Source: Citrobacter koseri ATCC BAA-895
Lineage (GTDB): Bacteria > Pseudomonadota > Gammaproteobacteria > Enterobacterales > Enterobacteriaceae
DNA: 64,000 nt
Direction of reading: 5' to 3'
NCBI RefSeq assembly: GCF_000018045.1
Contig: NC_009792.1
Coordinates: 1,612,001-1,676,000, forward strand
Shown here: positions 7,872-18,818 of the stretch, in pieces
Numbering within the stretch: the stretch's first letter is position 1
How the letters are laid out: the number at the start of each line of letters is the position of its first letter
Notes under the pieces: generated by a model
Databases searched by the model: none
The model's input: only the letters and a program-made list of their open reading frames with translations
What the model was told of the DNA's origin: nothing
Translations under genes and position numbers: made by a program

Positions 7872-8650
7872 TGCTTACTCTGGACTGGCAGGGGGTGCTG
7901 AGCGGGCAACCTCTGCAATGGGTCATCTCGGGTTTTTTGACCACGCTCTGGGTCACGCTGGCAGGCGTTTTGCTGTCGACACTGCTGGCGATTATCCTGC
8001 TCGCGCTACGTCTCTCCGGCAACGCATTCGGTCGCCGTCTGGTCGCTGCCTGGGTCTCGCTGTTTCGCAATACGCCTCTGCTTGTGCAGTTGATGTTCTG
8101 GTACTTCGCAGCGTGGAATTTTCTGCCCCGTGACGTGATTGATTTCGTTAATACCGATCATTTTTGGTCGATCCTGCCTGGCGATGTCTGGTGGCTGACG
8201 CCAGAATTTCTCTGCTCCGCATGGGGGCTGGGGGTATTCACATCGGCCTTCCTGGTTGAGGAGATCGCCTCGGGGTTGCAGGCGGTATCCGCCGGGCAGC
8301 GAGAGGCCGCGGTATCGCAAGGTTTTTCCGCGTGGACGACCCTCCGCCATATTCTGCTCCCCCAGGGGCTGGCAAACGCCTGGCAACCCATCGTGGGGCA
8401 ATACCTTAACCTGATGAAACTTTCATCGCTTGCCAGCGGTATCGGCTTTGCCGAACTGACCTATCAGGTGCGACAAATTGAAAGCTATAACGCCCATGCT
8501 CTGGAAGCCTTTGCCGTCGGCACCGCGCTCTATTTGCTGACCGGCATTGTATTGGGTCTGCTACTGACGCGGTTAAACCCCGCCCCGACCAAAAGAGTGA
8601 AGCCCAAAACGCGTATTTTCAGCCTCAGGAGTCCACACCATGATCGCTAA
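7871..8650 (+). CDS. Polar amino acid ABC transporter, permease 1
   Basis: A 259-residue inner membrane permease of the HisMQ/GltJ family. It has about five hydrophobic segments, the N-terminal FRNTPLLVQLMFWYF motif typical of this family, and an EAA loop (EAAVSQGFSAWTTLRHILLPQ in two parts) that contacts the ATPase. It has a proline- and lysine-rich C-terminal tail. Its last 11 bases overlap the next permease gene, implying translational coupling and a heterodimeric channel. Confidence 0.88.
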   Translation: MLTLDWQGVLSGQPLQWVISGFLTTLWVTLAGVLLSTLLAIILLALRLSGNAFGRRLVAAWVSLFRNTPLLVQLMFWYFAAWNFLPRDVIDFVNTDHFWSILPGDVWWLTPEFLCSAWGLGVFTSAFLVEEIASGLQAVSAGQREAAVSQGFSAWTTLRHILLPQGLANAWQPIVGQYLNLMKLSSLASGIGFAELTYQVRQIESYNAHALEAFAVGTALYLLTGIVLGLLLTRLNPAPTKRVKPKTRIFSLRSPHHDR

Positions 8651-9317
8651 TATTTCGGTCATTACCGACAATCTGGATTACCTGCTGTGGGGACGCGCTG
8701 CTGATGGTCAACCCGGCGGCGTGCTTCTCACATTGTTGATGGCGCTGGGTGCTGGCGTGCTGGCGCTTCCCGGCGGGGTGGTTCTCGCCTGTCTTGCCTG
8801 GCGATTTCCGGGCGTTATCCGTAATGGGCTGTTTCTCTGGGCGGAATTTATTCGCGGTATTCCGCTGATCTTCGTGATCTTCTGGATGTGGTATTTGCTG
8901 CCAATGCTTACCGGAAGCGATCTTCCCGGCGCCGTTACCGTCACGCTGGCGCTGGCCTGGTTTACTGCGGCATCGGTGATGCACTCCGTTTATGCTGGCA
9001 TAAACGCGCTTCCTGCCGGGCAGTACGACGCCTCGGTAGTGCAGGGATTTCGCCCGTTTCAGGCATTATGGCTCATTCTGCTTCCCCAGGTGCTACGCAA
9101 TGTAATGCCGTCATTGACCGGCATTTTTATCGGCCTGCTGAAAGACACGTCGCTGGCGTTTATTGTTAATGTTCCTGAACTGACTACCGTCGCCGGTCAG
9201 GTGAATAACCGGGTACAGATTTACCCGGCGGCCATTTTTATCTTTACCGGACTGGTCTATTACCTGCTCTGTTTTGGCCTGGAGAGATTCACCCGTCGAC
9301 GATTTGCCATCCGATAA
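8640..9317 (+). CDS. Polar amino acid ABC transporter, permease 2
   Basis: A 225-residue partner permease of the GltK type. It carries FIRGIPLIFVIFWMWY, the EAA-loop equivalent VVQGFRPFQALWLILLPQ, and a periplasmic-face helix ending in GLERFTRRRF. It completes the operon (binding protein, ATPase, two permeases). Its stop is only five bases from the stop of convergent ydhT, with no visible terminator between them. Confidence 0.88.
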   Translation: MIANISVITDNLDYLLWGRAADGQPGGVLLTLLMALGAGVLALPGGVVLACLAWRFPGVIRNGLFLWAEFIRGIPLIFVIFWMWYLLPMLTGSDLPGAVTVTLALAWFTAASVMHSVYAGINALPAGQYDASVVQGFRPFQALWLILLPQVLRNVMPSLTGIFIGLLKDTSLAFIVNVPELTTVAGQVNNRVQIYPAAIFIFTGLVYYLLCFGLERFTRRRFAIR

Positions 9318-9322
9318 ACGGC

Positions 9323-10135
9323 TCAACACTCAACAAACTGATGTTGTTCGTTGAGGCGATATTTTACCCCGGCGCGTATGTTGTTCTCGCCTTCAATGGC
9401 AACGGCGAAACGGGTACGTTCGCCATCGTGATACGCCAGCGCGGCACAGCCGCCGGGCCCCAGTATCAGGGAGTCAACGTGCCCGGTGCTGGCGATGACC
9501 GCATTGTCACCGCTGGTAACGAGATGAACATTCTCTCCGCTGTTGGCAATTCTGGCATTGGCGCCAAAGCTGACAACCTGTGCCAGATCGCCATTGCTGG
9601 CAATATTGCTCCTGTCACCCAGCGTGCTGATGCGCACCCGCATTCCCGCACTAGCAATACGACTCCCGTCACCGGCGCAGCTTACGCGGGTTGAGTTCCC
9701 TGCCACCGCCACCCGCGCGCGATCGCCGGAACAGCCTATATGCGTGTTGTAGCCTGCGCTGCCAATGCGCGCGCAGTACCCCGCGCTGGCAATCTGCGAA
9801 GCGTACCCCACGCTGGCAATTTTGACATTATCGCCCGCACATCCCAGATGGACGTTATCGTCCGCGCAGGCAATGTGTTCGCTATTACCGTGGTGCGACT
9901 GCGCACTCACCAGGCTGTCCATCGCGCTGATATCCTGACGCGCAAAGCTCTCCTCATCCAGCCAGCGTGACCAGGCATATTCCACCAGACTATTTGCCCA
10001 GTCGAGATAGCCTTCACCGCTCAGCGCCCGATGCACGTCGGCGTAGCTGCCGCCATTCGGAAAGCGACGGACAAACCAACGATACATGACGGGCCCGACT
10101 CGCCAGGTACGTAAATCCTCTCGCGTAATGATCAT
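9323..10135 (-). CDS. ydhT: YdhT, nine-residue repeat protein of the ydh operon
   Basis: A 270-residue protein and the last gene of the ydhYVWXUT operon. Residues 1-85 form a conserved non-repetitive head (MIITREDLRTWRVGP). Residues 86-229 are about sixteen tandem nine-residue units with consensus x-x-I/V-x-S/C-x-G-D-x (for example VHLGCAGDN, ARIGSAGYN, VHLVTSGDN), which suggests a tightly wound beta-solenoid. A short C-terminal domain follows. There is no signal peptide. Its role in the operon is unknown. It starts three bases after the ydhU stop. Confidence 0.88.
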   Translation of the reverse strand: MIITREDLRTWRVGPVMYRWFVRRFPNGGSYADVHRALSGEGYLDWANSLVEYAWSRWLDEESFARQDISAMDSLVSAQSHHGNSEHIACADDNVHLGCAGDNVKIASVGYASQIASAGYCARIGSAGYNTHIGCSGDRARVAVAGNSTRVSCAGDGSRIASAGMRVRISTLGDRSNIASNGDLAQVVSFGANARIANSGENVHLVTSGDNAVIASTGHVDSLILGPGGCAALAYHDGERTRFAVAIEGENNIRAGVKYRLNEQHQFVEC

Positions 10136-10138
10136 CCG

Positions 10139-10924
10139 TTAGTGCCGATGATAGCCATCAACCATGCAGCGGAAGGTCTCACCGGGCGTACGACCTGTCG
10201 TGCAAAGGTAAAGATGACCGAAGATAAAAAAGAGGCTAACGATCGCCAGCGCGAAATGCGCCTGCAACAGCCAGTAACGCACGCCGGGGAACAGATCGCC
10301 CGCCGCCTGCGGATAAAGCGACAGTAGTCCGGTTATCAGCAACAGCGGCACCAGGCCGTACATCACCCCGAGATAAGCGGCCTGCTGTAACGGGTTGAAT
10401 TTAGACTGCGTGGTGGCGGGAAACGGATGTTCCTCACCCTGCATAATGCCGAACAGATAGAAGCGTGTCTGCTTTATCGCCCGGCCAATCCAGCCCTCGC
10501 GGCGAATAATATAATGGTGTCCGTTGCCGCCCAGCATGTTGATCAAAACAAAACCCAGCCAACACGCCAGCAGCAGAAAACCGCAGATCTCATGCACCGT
10601 CAGCAGACTCTTCATCACCGACGCGCCAACCAGCGAGAAATGATTGATCAGCCCGCTGCCAAGCAGGAGCACAAACAGTAGCGCATTCGACCAGTGCCAC
10701 AATCTCACCGCTTTTGAGTACAGGTAAACCTTTTCACCGTGACCAGCCGCGGCTTTGTTGGCGGCGCGAAACCGCAGCATGGCATGCAGCCCCAACACCA
10801 GCCACATCGCTACCAGCATCAGTCCGGCGATGACTAACCAGACAGGCCAGTATTCGGGAGAAAACACGGGGACATAGTTCGCCAGTTGGGCATGGAACTG
10901 TTCAGCATTCTGCGACGCGTTCAT
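10139..10924 (-). CDS. ydhU: YdhU, membrane cytochrome b subunit of the ydh oxidoreductase
   Basis: A 261-residue inner membrane protein of the PhsC/cytochrome b561 type. Hydrophobic helices lie near residues 28-50, 78-98, 110-132, 185-205 and 222-245. Histidines in helices (RLWHWSNALLF, LLTVHEICGF, LLQAHFALAI, FGHLYL) are suited to bind two b haems. It probably exchanges electrons between the quinone pool and the YdhX/YdhY ferredoxins. Its start overlaps the ydhX stop by four bases. Confidence 0.9.
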   Translation of the reverse strand: MNASQNAEQFHAQLANYVPVFSPEYWPVWLVIAGLMLVAMWLVLGLHAMLRFRAANKAAAGHGEKVYLYSKAVRLWHWSNALLFVLLLGSGLINHFSLVGASVMKSLLTVHEICGFLLLACWLGFVLINMLGGNGHHYIIRREGWIGRAIKQTRFYLFGIMQGEEHPFPATTQSKFNPLQQAAYLGVMYGLVPLLLITGLLSLYPQAAGDLFPGVRYWLLQAHFALAIVSLFFIFGHLYLCTTGRTPGETFRCMVDGYHRH

Positions 10925-11589
10925 ACATTTTCCTTTTTAATCAAATGTTGACCGAACCGGCGATACAGATGCGGTTTTCCGGCGCCTGCGAGTTGGTGTT
11001 GATAGAATTTGTTCTCCTTCAGCCAGGTCTGAATTTCCGGGCTGTCTTCACGACCAAAAATCAATGCGTGCTCCGGGCAGGCATTCACGCAAATCGGCGG
11101 GAACCCCTTTGCCAGGCGAGATTCGGCACAAAAGTCGCATTTATCCGCCACTTTGGTTTGTGGATTGAGATAACGCACCTGATACGGACAAGCGCCTATA
11201 CAGTAGCTACAGCCGATACAACGCGATTCATCTACCCGCACAATACCGCGCTCATCACGCCAAGAGGCGCCGGTCGGGCAAACATCAATACAGGGCGCAT
11301 CTTCACAGTGCTGGCAGGACTGGCGGAAATAGTGATAAACGGTTTCGTTTTCATTATCCGAAACGGGAATATGCGCGATGGATAAACGACTGCCCTGAGC
11401 CGGAACATGGTTGGTCTTGCGACACGCCCGGGCGCAGAGATTGCAGCCGTTACACAGGGATTCATCATGAATCATGGCATAACGCACCGCGTTGCTATTC
11501 TTCGTGTTCGCTAACAAATTTTGACCGGGCCCGCTGAAAAAAATCACCGTCCCCATACCAAGCACAAATTTTCGTCGAGTGAAGGACAT
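10921..11589 (-). CDS. ydhX: YdhX, Tat-exported four-cluster ferredoxin subunit
   Basis: A 222-residue iron-sulphur protein. The start at 11589 (MSFTRRKFVLGMG) has GAGGA seven bases upstream, places a twin-arginine motif at residues 5-6 and gives the usual length. Four cysteine clusters are visible: CNGCNLCARAC, CQHCEDAPCIDVCPTG, CIGCSYCIGACPY and CDFCAESRL with a later CVNACPEHA. This is the DmsB/PhsB arrangement for four [4Fe-4S] centres. It would pass electrons between YdhU and the catalytic partner on the periplasmic side. Confidence 0.92.
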   Translation of the reverse strand: MSFTRRKFVLGMGTVIFFSGPGQNLLANTKNSNAVRYAMIHDESLCNGCNLCARACRKTNHVPAQGSRLSIAHIPVSDNENETVYHYFRQSCQHCEDAPCIDVCPTGASWRDERGIVRVDESRCIGCSYCIGACPYQVRYLNPQTKVADKCDFCAESRLAKGFPPICVNACPEHALIFGREDSPEIQTWLKENKFYQHQLAGAGKPHLYRRFGQHLIKKENV

Positions 11590-11652
11590 CTGGTTATCCT
11601 CTAATCCGGTGGCAGCGATCGCCCACGCTTTCCATGACATCACCCTGAACAA

Positions 11653-12297
11653 TCAGGGATTCTGAAACTGCTCAACCTCAAGCCATTCGCATAAGCCATA
11701 TGCCTTGCCGTAGCTCATAAAACGTTCGCTAAACAGATACGGCACATCGTTGGACGACGCCACACGGCGAATATCCGCGTAATCCGGGTGCGTGTCGATC
11801 GCGGCAAGGGCTGTCGCTATTTGCTGCGGCGCAAAGCGGTATGGCGGTTGTTCCAGCATGGCGACCTTGTAGGGTCGCGGATAGGTCTGGCAATCAAAAC
11901 GCACCGCCTGTGCGATAGCCCGGCAAATATCGTTCTCCACCACCTGCACACACATGTCGGCATAGTTAGCGGTCATGGTTTGCGTCGAGTAGTAATAATC
12001 ATCCTGAGCACCCCGCACGCAGGCGATATCCGCCCCTGTCTCGCTCTGAAGCAGCGTCTCCAGCAGCGGTGTTAACGCCTCTTCCTCCACTGAATACGGC
12101 GGTTGCAGGAAAAGCGCGCGAGCCACCAGCTGGCCTGAAGCAGAATGCTGGCGGATGAACTCCGCCATGATCTCTGCCGGACTCGCGGGAGGCGCCGATT
12201 CATCCACTCGCCTTTCATGCTGATGTAAGCCTTGCAGCCACTGCCGCTTTTCAATATCCACCTCAGGCGTGGAGTGTTCGCCCTCTGAATGACTCAT
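11653..12297 (-). CDS. ydhW: YdhW, conserved protein of the ydh operon
   Basis: A 214-residue protein. The start at 12297 (MSHSEGEHSTPEVDIEKRQWL) lies just after the ydhV stop and matches the E. coli length. It has no signal peptide, no cysteine cluster and no recognised enzyme motif; it contains a conserved VVENDICRAIAQAVRFDCQTYPRPYKV block. It sits between the catalytic subunit and the ferredoxin YdhX, so a maturation or chaperone role is possible but unproven. Confidence 0.88.
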   Translation of the reverse strand: MSHSEGEHSTPEVDIEKRQWLQGLHQHERRVDESAPPASPAEIMAEFIRQHSASGQLVARALFLQPPYSVEEEALTPLLETLLQSETGADIACVRGAQDDYYYSTQTMTANYADMCVQVVENDICRAIAQAVRFDCQTYPRPYKVAMLEQPPYRFAPQQIATALAAIDTHPDYADIRRVASSNDVPYLFSERFMSYGKAYGLCEWLEVEQFQNP

Positions 12298-12307
12298 CTC
12301 ACCTTCC

Positions 12308-15057
<2,750 letters not shown>

Positions 15058-15205
15058 TTATTTCGCATCCTCTTCGCAAACACAGTGCTGACAACACCCG
15101 ATGTTTTGCCCTAACCGGATCGCATACGTCATATCATTAAATACAAATAGACTAATCCCAAAGAGTTAGGCACATAAATAATGTGGTTATTCAGTGCTAT
15201 TAACT

Positions 15206-15219
15206 TTGATCGTTATCAA
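15206..15219 (-). promoter_or_regulatory. FNR binding site of the ydhYVWXUT operon
   Basis: TTGATCGTTATCAA is a perfect match to the FNR consensus TTGAT-N4-ATCAA. It lies about 150 bases upstream of ydhY. In E. coli this operon is activated by FNR and repressed by NarL/NarP. The interval 15058-15464 is otherwise very AT-rich, with a run of ATTAATAT-type palindromes around 15340-15380, and I see no gene in it. Confidence 0.85.
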
Positions 15220-15464
15220 TTAAAAACCGGAAGTGAAATAATAAAAGCGGAGTGATATTTATTATCATTTAGAGGATATAAAACACGGCAACCTATTAAT
15301 AATTAATAATGTGACCTCGTTCCCATTATTAATATCAATCGCCTTCGTTATATATTAATATACATATCGATATTAATATAAACGCGATATCTGATTATTT
15401 ACAAGGTGAAGAATTTAAATACCGGGAATAAGGGATGACGAAGCGAGCGCCATCCCTGAGAGAA

Positions 15465-15674
15465 TTATCCTGCCAGGGCTTTGATAACCGTTTCCATCGC
15501 CTGTTTTTCAAGTTCGCTGCGCTGGAGTCGCTGGTTCGCCATGGCGGTTCGTAACACTCCCGCAATCACGATATGCTTCGGCTCTTGCCCCAGGTCGCGC
15601 ATCTCCAGAACCACTTTGCCAACCACTCTGCACATCTCACGGTACAGTTCGTCGTCTTTTGTCAGGTTTCCCAT
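15465..15674 (-). CDS. fumD: Fumarase D
   Basis: A 69-residue protein, MGNLTKDDELYREMCRVVGK onward, closely matching E. coli FumD (formerly YdhZ) over its full length. FumD has been described as a small enzyme with fumarase activity whose role is unclear. In E. coli it sits between the ydh operon and pykF. Here a methionine/cysteine cassette separates it from pykF. Confidence 0.93.
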   Translation of the reverse strand: MGNLTKDDELYREMCRVVGKVVLEMRDLGQEPKHIVIAGVLRTAMANQRLQRSELEKQAMETVIKALAG

Positions 15675-15837
15675 TATTGTCTCTCATCGCCAGCACAAAC
15701 AAACAGCATATATCACTCTAACGATGAAGACAAAACTCAAATAAATCAAACAAATAAACAGAGTGACTATTCAACTTAACCAATATCCGTCACCTCACAC
15801 TCTGTAACTTGCTCACCCGTTCGGCCAGGCTCTTTTA

Positions 15838-15870
15838 TAGGCCGGATAAGCGTCACGCTATCCGGCACTA
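15838..15870. repeat. REP element
   Basis: AGGCCGGATAAGCG and CGCTATCCGGCA (15838-15867) form the typical enterobacterial REP palindrome. It lies just beyond the end of the methionine-binding protein gene and may stabilise or terminate that transcript. The rest of 15675-15877 shows no gene. Confidence 0.8.
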
Positions 15871-15877
15871 CGTGGTA

Positions 15878-16690
15878 TTAGTTATTGACCGGAATCACCG
15901 CGCCTTTGTACTTCGTGCGGATCCAGTCCTGAATCTCTTTTGAGTGCAGAACGTCAACCAGCGCCACGATGTCTTTTTTCTTCTCGTCGCCACGGTGTAC
16001 GGTAATGATGTTGGCGTACGGATTGTTTTCTCCGCTCTCAACGGCGATCGGATCGTTAACCGGGTCCAGACCTGCGTCGATAGCGTAGTTGGCGTTAATC
16101 ACCACCGCATCGCCTTCATCGTTGTTGTACATCTGTGGTAACAGCGCCGCTTCCACGTTCGGCAGGAACTTCAGTTTTTTCGGGTTATCCACGATGTCGC
16201 TGATGCGCGCGCTGACCTTATCCACGTCCGGCTTCAGTTTGATCACGCCCTCTTTTTCAAAGATCGACAGAATACGTCCCTCTTCAGAGACCGCGTCACG
16301 CATAATGATCCTGCCGCCTTCCGGCAGATCTTTCAGCGATTTGTATTTTTTAGAGTAGATGCCGATAGGCTCAATATGAATCGCCCCGGCGCTGACGAAA
16401 TCATAGGTTTTATCACCTGCATGATCTTTCAGCACGCTATTCAGGTACGGGATATGCTGGAAGTAGTTGGCGTCAATTTCACGACCGGCCAGCGCGGTGT
16501 TCGGCAGAATGTAATCCTGGAAAGGTTTAATCTCCAGATCGATCCCCTGTTTCGCCAGAATCGGTTTCGCCTGCTCAAGGATTTCCGCATGCGGTACGTT
16601 AGAGGCGCCAACGGTCAGCGTATCCGCCCAGGAGGCAAAGCTCAGGGCGCTTAAGGTTGCTGCGGCGAGTAATGTCAGTGATTTTTTCAT
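15878..16690 (-). CDS. MetQ/NlpA-family methionine-binding protein without lipobox
   Basis: A 270-residue periplasmic binding protein of the NlpA/MetQ family. It starts MKKSLTLLAAATLSALSFA with predicted cleavage after SWA, then DTLTVGASNVPHAEILEQAKPILAKQGIDLEIK, the classic MetQ opening. ANYFQHIPYLNS and the late block VVINANYAIDAGLDP follow, contributing to the methionine pocket. Canonical MetQ is a lipoprotein; no cysteine is present at the signal cleavage site here, so this protein should be soluble in the periplasm. It is the third gene of a metN-metI-binding protein operon. Confidence 0.85.
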   Translation of the reverse strand: MKKSLTLLAAATLSALSFASWADTLTVGASNVPHAEILEQAKPILAKQGIDLEIKPFQDYILPNTALAGREIDANYFQHIPYLNSVLKDHAGDKTYDFVSAGAIHIEPIGIYSKKYKSLKDLPEGGRIIMRDAVSEEGRILSIFEKEGVIKLKPDVDKVSARISDIVDNPKKLKFLPNVEAALLPQMYNNDEGDAVVINANYAIDAGLDPVNDPIAVESGENNPYANIITVHRGDEKKKDIVALVDVLHSKEIQDWIRTKYKGAVIPVNN

Positions 16691-16711
16691 GATAATGGTT
16701 TCCGTATTTTA

Positions 16712-17380
16712 TTAGCGTTTATCTAACAGAGAGGTGATCACATCGCCGCAGAACTGGATAATGAAGACGATGATCAGGATAGTCACCGTCGCCACCAGCG
16801 TGACGTCGTTGTGGTTGCGCTGGAATCCTTCCAGATAAGCCAGGTTCCCTAAACCGCCTGCCCCAATCACTCCGGCCATCGCGCTGTAACTGACCAGCGC
16901 AATCAGCGTCACGGTGATCCCGGACACCAGTGCGGGTGATGATTCAGGCAGTAAAACCCGAAAAATAAGTGTGCTGAGACGTGCGCCCATTGAACGCGTG
17001 GCTTCAATCACGCCTCTGTCAACCTCGCGCAGTGCGATTTCAACCAGACGCGCATAAAACGGCGCCGCCCCGACAATCAACGCAGGCAGCGCAGCGTTCG
17101 CCCCGAGAATGGTGCCGACCAGCGCTTTGGTAAACGGGATCAGTAAGACGATCAAAATGATGAACGGGATCGAGCGAAAAATATTCACCACCAGCGAAAT
17201 GACGCTATACAGCGTGCGGTTCTGAAACAGCCCGCCGCGCGCGGTCAAAAACAGCGCCAGCCCCAGTACAATCCCCAGCACAAACGTCGCGATACCGGAA
17301 AGCGCCGTCATATAGAGCGTTTCCTGCGTTGCCGCAAAAAGTTGTTCCCATTTCAGATGGGGAAACAGATTCTCAACCAT
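16712..17380 (-). CDS. MetI-family D/L-methionine ABC permease
   Basis: A 222-residue inner membrane permease with about five helices. It has RSIPFIILIVLLIPF, the EAA-type loop EATRSMGARLSTLIFRVLLPES in two parts, and the typical GLGNLAYLEGFQRNHNDV near the C-terminus. It pairs with the ATPase encoded just upstream, whose stop overlaps this start by eight bases. It is a paralogue of the housekeeping MetI, which is encoded elsewhere in enterobacteria. Confidence 0.88.
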   Translation of the reverse strand: MVENLFPHLKWEQLFAATQETLYMTALSGIATFVLGIVLGLALFLTARGGLFQNRTLYSVISLVVNIFRSIPFIILIVLLIPFTKALVGTILGANAALPALIVGAAPFYARLVEIALREVDRGVIEATRSMGARLSTLIFRVLLPESSPALVSGITVTLIALVSYSAMAGVIGAGGLGNLAYLEGFQRNHNDVTLVATVTILIIVFIIQFCGDVITSLLDKR

Positions 17381-18395
17381 GTTGTACTACCTCACCTTCA
17401 ATATCGCTCTGCCGCAAATCCGCCAGAATATTATTCAGTTGTTCTTCCGTCGCCACGACGTGCAGCCACAGTTGGCCAAACACGCCATGTGCGGTTTGCG
17501 TCATCTTGCCGTGTAAAATATTGAAAGGCAGGCCGTAACGCAGGGTAAGCTCCCCTACGATCGGCTGATGCGTACTGTGCCCGGTGAAGGTCAGCTTAAT
17601 CACCGTCCCGCCCAGCTCGCTCGCCAGCTGCGGGTTAAACGCCTCCTCTTCGGCATACTGACTTACCTGGCGGACAAACTGCCGGGTAATCGGCTGTTGC
17701 GGATGAGTAAAGACGTTCAGCACATCGCCTTCCTCCACCACTCTGCCGTTTTCCATCACCGCAACGCGATCGCAGATTTTGCGCACCACATGCATCTCGT
17801 GGGTAATAAGCACAATCGTGAGCTGGAAGCGGCGATTAATATCGAGCAGCAGATCCAGAATCTGATCGGTGGTTTGCGGGTCCAGCGCGGAAGTCGCCTC
17901 GTCGCAGAGCAGCACATCCGGGTTATTTGCCAGCGCACGGGCAATCCCCACACGTTGCTTTTGCCCGCCGCTCAGCTGGGATGGGTAAGCATTCTCACGC
18001 CCGGTTAGTCCCACCAGGTCGATCAACTCCGCCACCCGCGCCTTGATTTTTGCTTTTGGCGCGCCCGCGATTTGCATAGAAAAAGCGATGTTTTCGCTGA
18101 CGGTACGCGACCACAGCAAATTGAAGTGCTGAAACACCATGCTGATTTTCAGCCGCGCCTGGCGCAGGGACTCTCCTGTCGCCGCTGAAATATCGTGACC
18201 ATTGATGGTCACGCTGCCCACGGTCGGTTTTTCCAGACCGTTCAGCAAACGAATCAACGTACTCTTTCCGGCGCCGCTGTAGCCAATAATCCCGTAAATT
18301 TGTCCCTGTTCAACCATCAGATTAACGTTATCCACTGCGGTAATAGACAGCTTGCCGGGCGTAAAAACTTTCGAAATATTTTTCAGGACGATCAT
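17373..18395 (-). CDS. MetN-family methionine ABC transporter ATPase with NIL domain
   Basis: A 340-residue ATPase with Walker A GYSGAGKST, Q-loop VFQHFNLL, signature LSGGQKQR, Walker B LLCDEATSALDP and H-loop LITHEM. The C-terminal ~75 residues form the NIL domain (IVGELTLRYGLPFNILHGKM) through which MetN is trans-inhibited by internal methionine. It is the first gene of the importer operon, divergent from the cystathionine beta-synthase gene. Confidence 0.9.
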   Translation of the reverse strand: MIVLKNISKVFTPGKLSITAVDNVNLMVEQGQIYGIIGYSGAGKSTLIRLLNGLEKPTVGSVTINGHDISAATGESLRQARLKISMVFQHFNLLWSRTVSENIAFSMQIAGAPKAKIKARVAELIDLVGLTGRENAYPSQLSGGQKQRVGIARALANNPDVLLCDEATSALDPQTTDQILDLLLDINRRFQLTIVLITHEMHVVRKICDRVAVMENGRVVEEGDVLNVFTHPQQPITRQFVRQVSQYAEEEAFNPQLASELGGTVIKLTFTGHSTHQPIVGELTLRYGLPFNILHGKMTQTAHGVFGQLWLHVVATEEQLNNILADLRQSDIEGEVVQHG

Positions 18396-18818
18396 ATCGT
18401 TATCGTATCCGCTGCTGCTTATGGTTATCCTGCCAGTGCTTTTAGCTGTTTAGCAGTATGGATGTCCAAATGAGTGTAATCAGGGTGTTTCTGCTTTTAA
18501 ATGACCAAAAAGGAATTTGATATATCCGTAAGGAATAAGAGAGGCGCTGCGCGGGAAAATAGCTTTAGTACAATTTCGGCAACCTTTATGCAGGGAGCGG
18601 CATTATCCTTAACGCGAGCAGCGTAAACTGTTGAATTAATCGACAAAAACAGGGTAATTCGGCCATCAACACCGCCAGACGACCGCACGGCTAAACGTCC
18701 TGCCATCCAAATAGCGTTTTATATTCCATTCTGTTCTTATTCACAGACAAACATTCTTTAGGCGTGCATTTTGGCAACTCTATTATTTCGTCATGTTATT
18801 CACTGACGGATATTCACC
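18396..18818. promoter_or_regulatory. Divergent regulatory region between the methionine importer and the transsulfuration genes
   Basis: A 423-base gap separates two divergent operons that act in one pathway, so shared control is likely. I find no convincing MetJ box (AGACGTCT repeats). A close pair of similar words (AAAGGAATTTGATAT and GTAAGGAATAAG near 18509-18538) is visible, but I cannot assign a regulator. No gene seen. Confidence 0.4.

Noticed and set aside
605..9317. Integrative element with attL/attR at the valW 3' end
   Set aside because: No integrase gene and no visible second copy of the tRNA 3' end in the block.
9449..9880. Regular 27-base periodicity considered as a CRISPR-like array
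   Set aside because: Repeats are degenerate at DNA level, have no spacers, and stay in one reading frame as nonapeptides.
9341..9970. Plus-strand open frames with repeated segments opposite ydhT
   Set aside because: They mirror the 27-base periodicity of the ydhT repeat; the minus-strand frame has the conserved protein and operon context.
18396..18818. MetJ box in the divergent control region
   Set aside because: No tandem AGACGTCT-like 8-mers were found; only a single weak resemblance near 18465.
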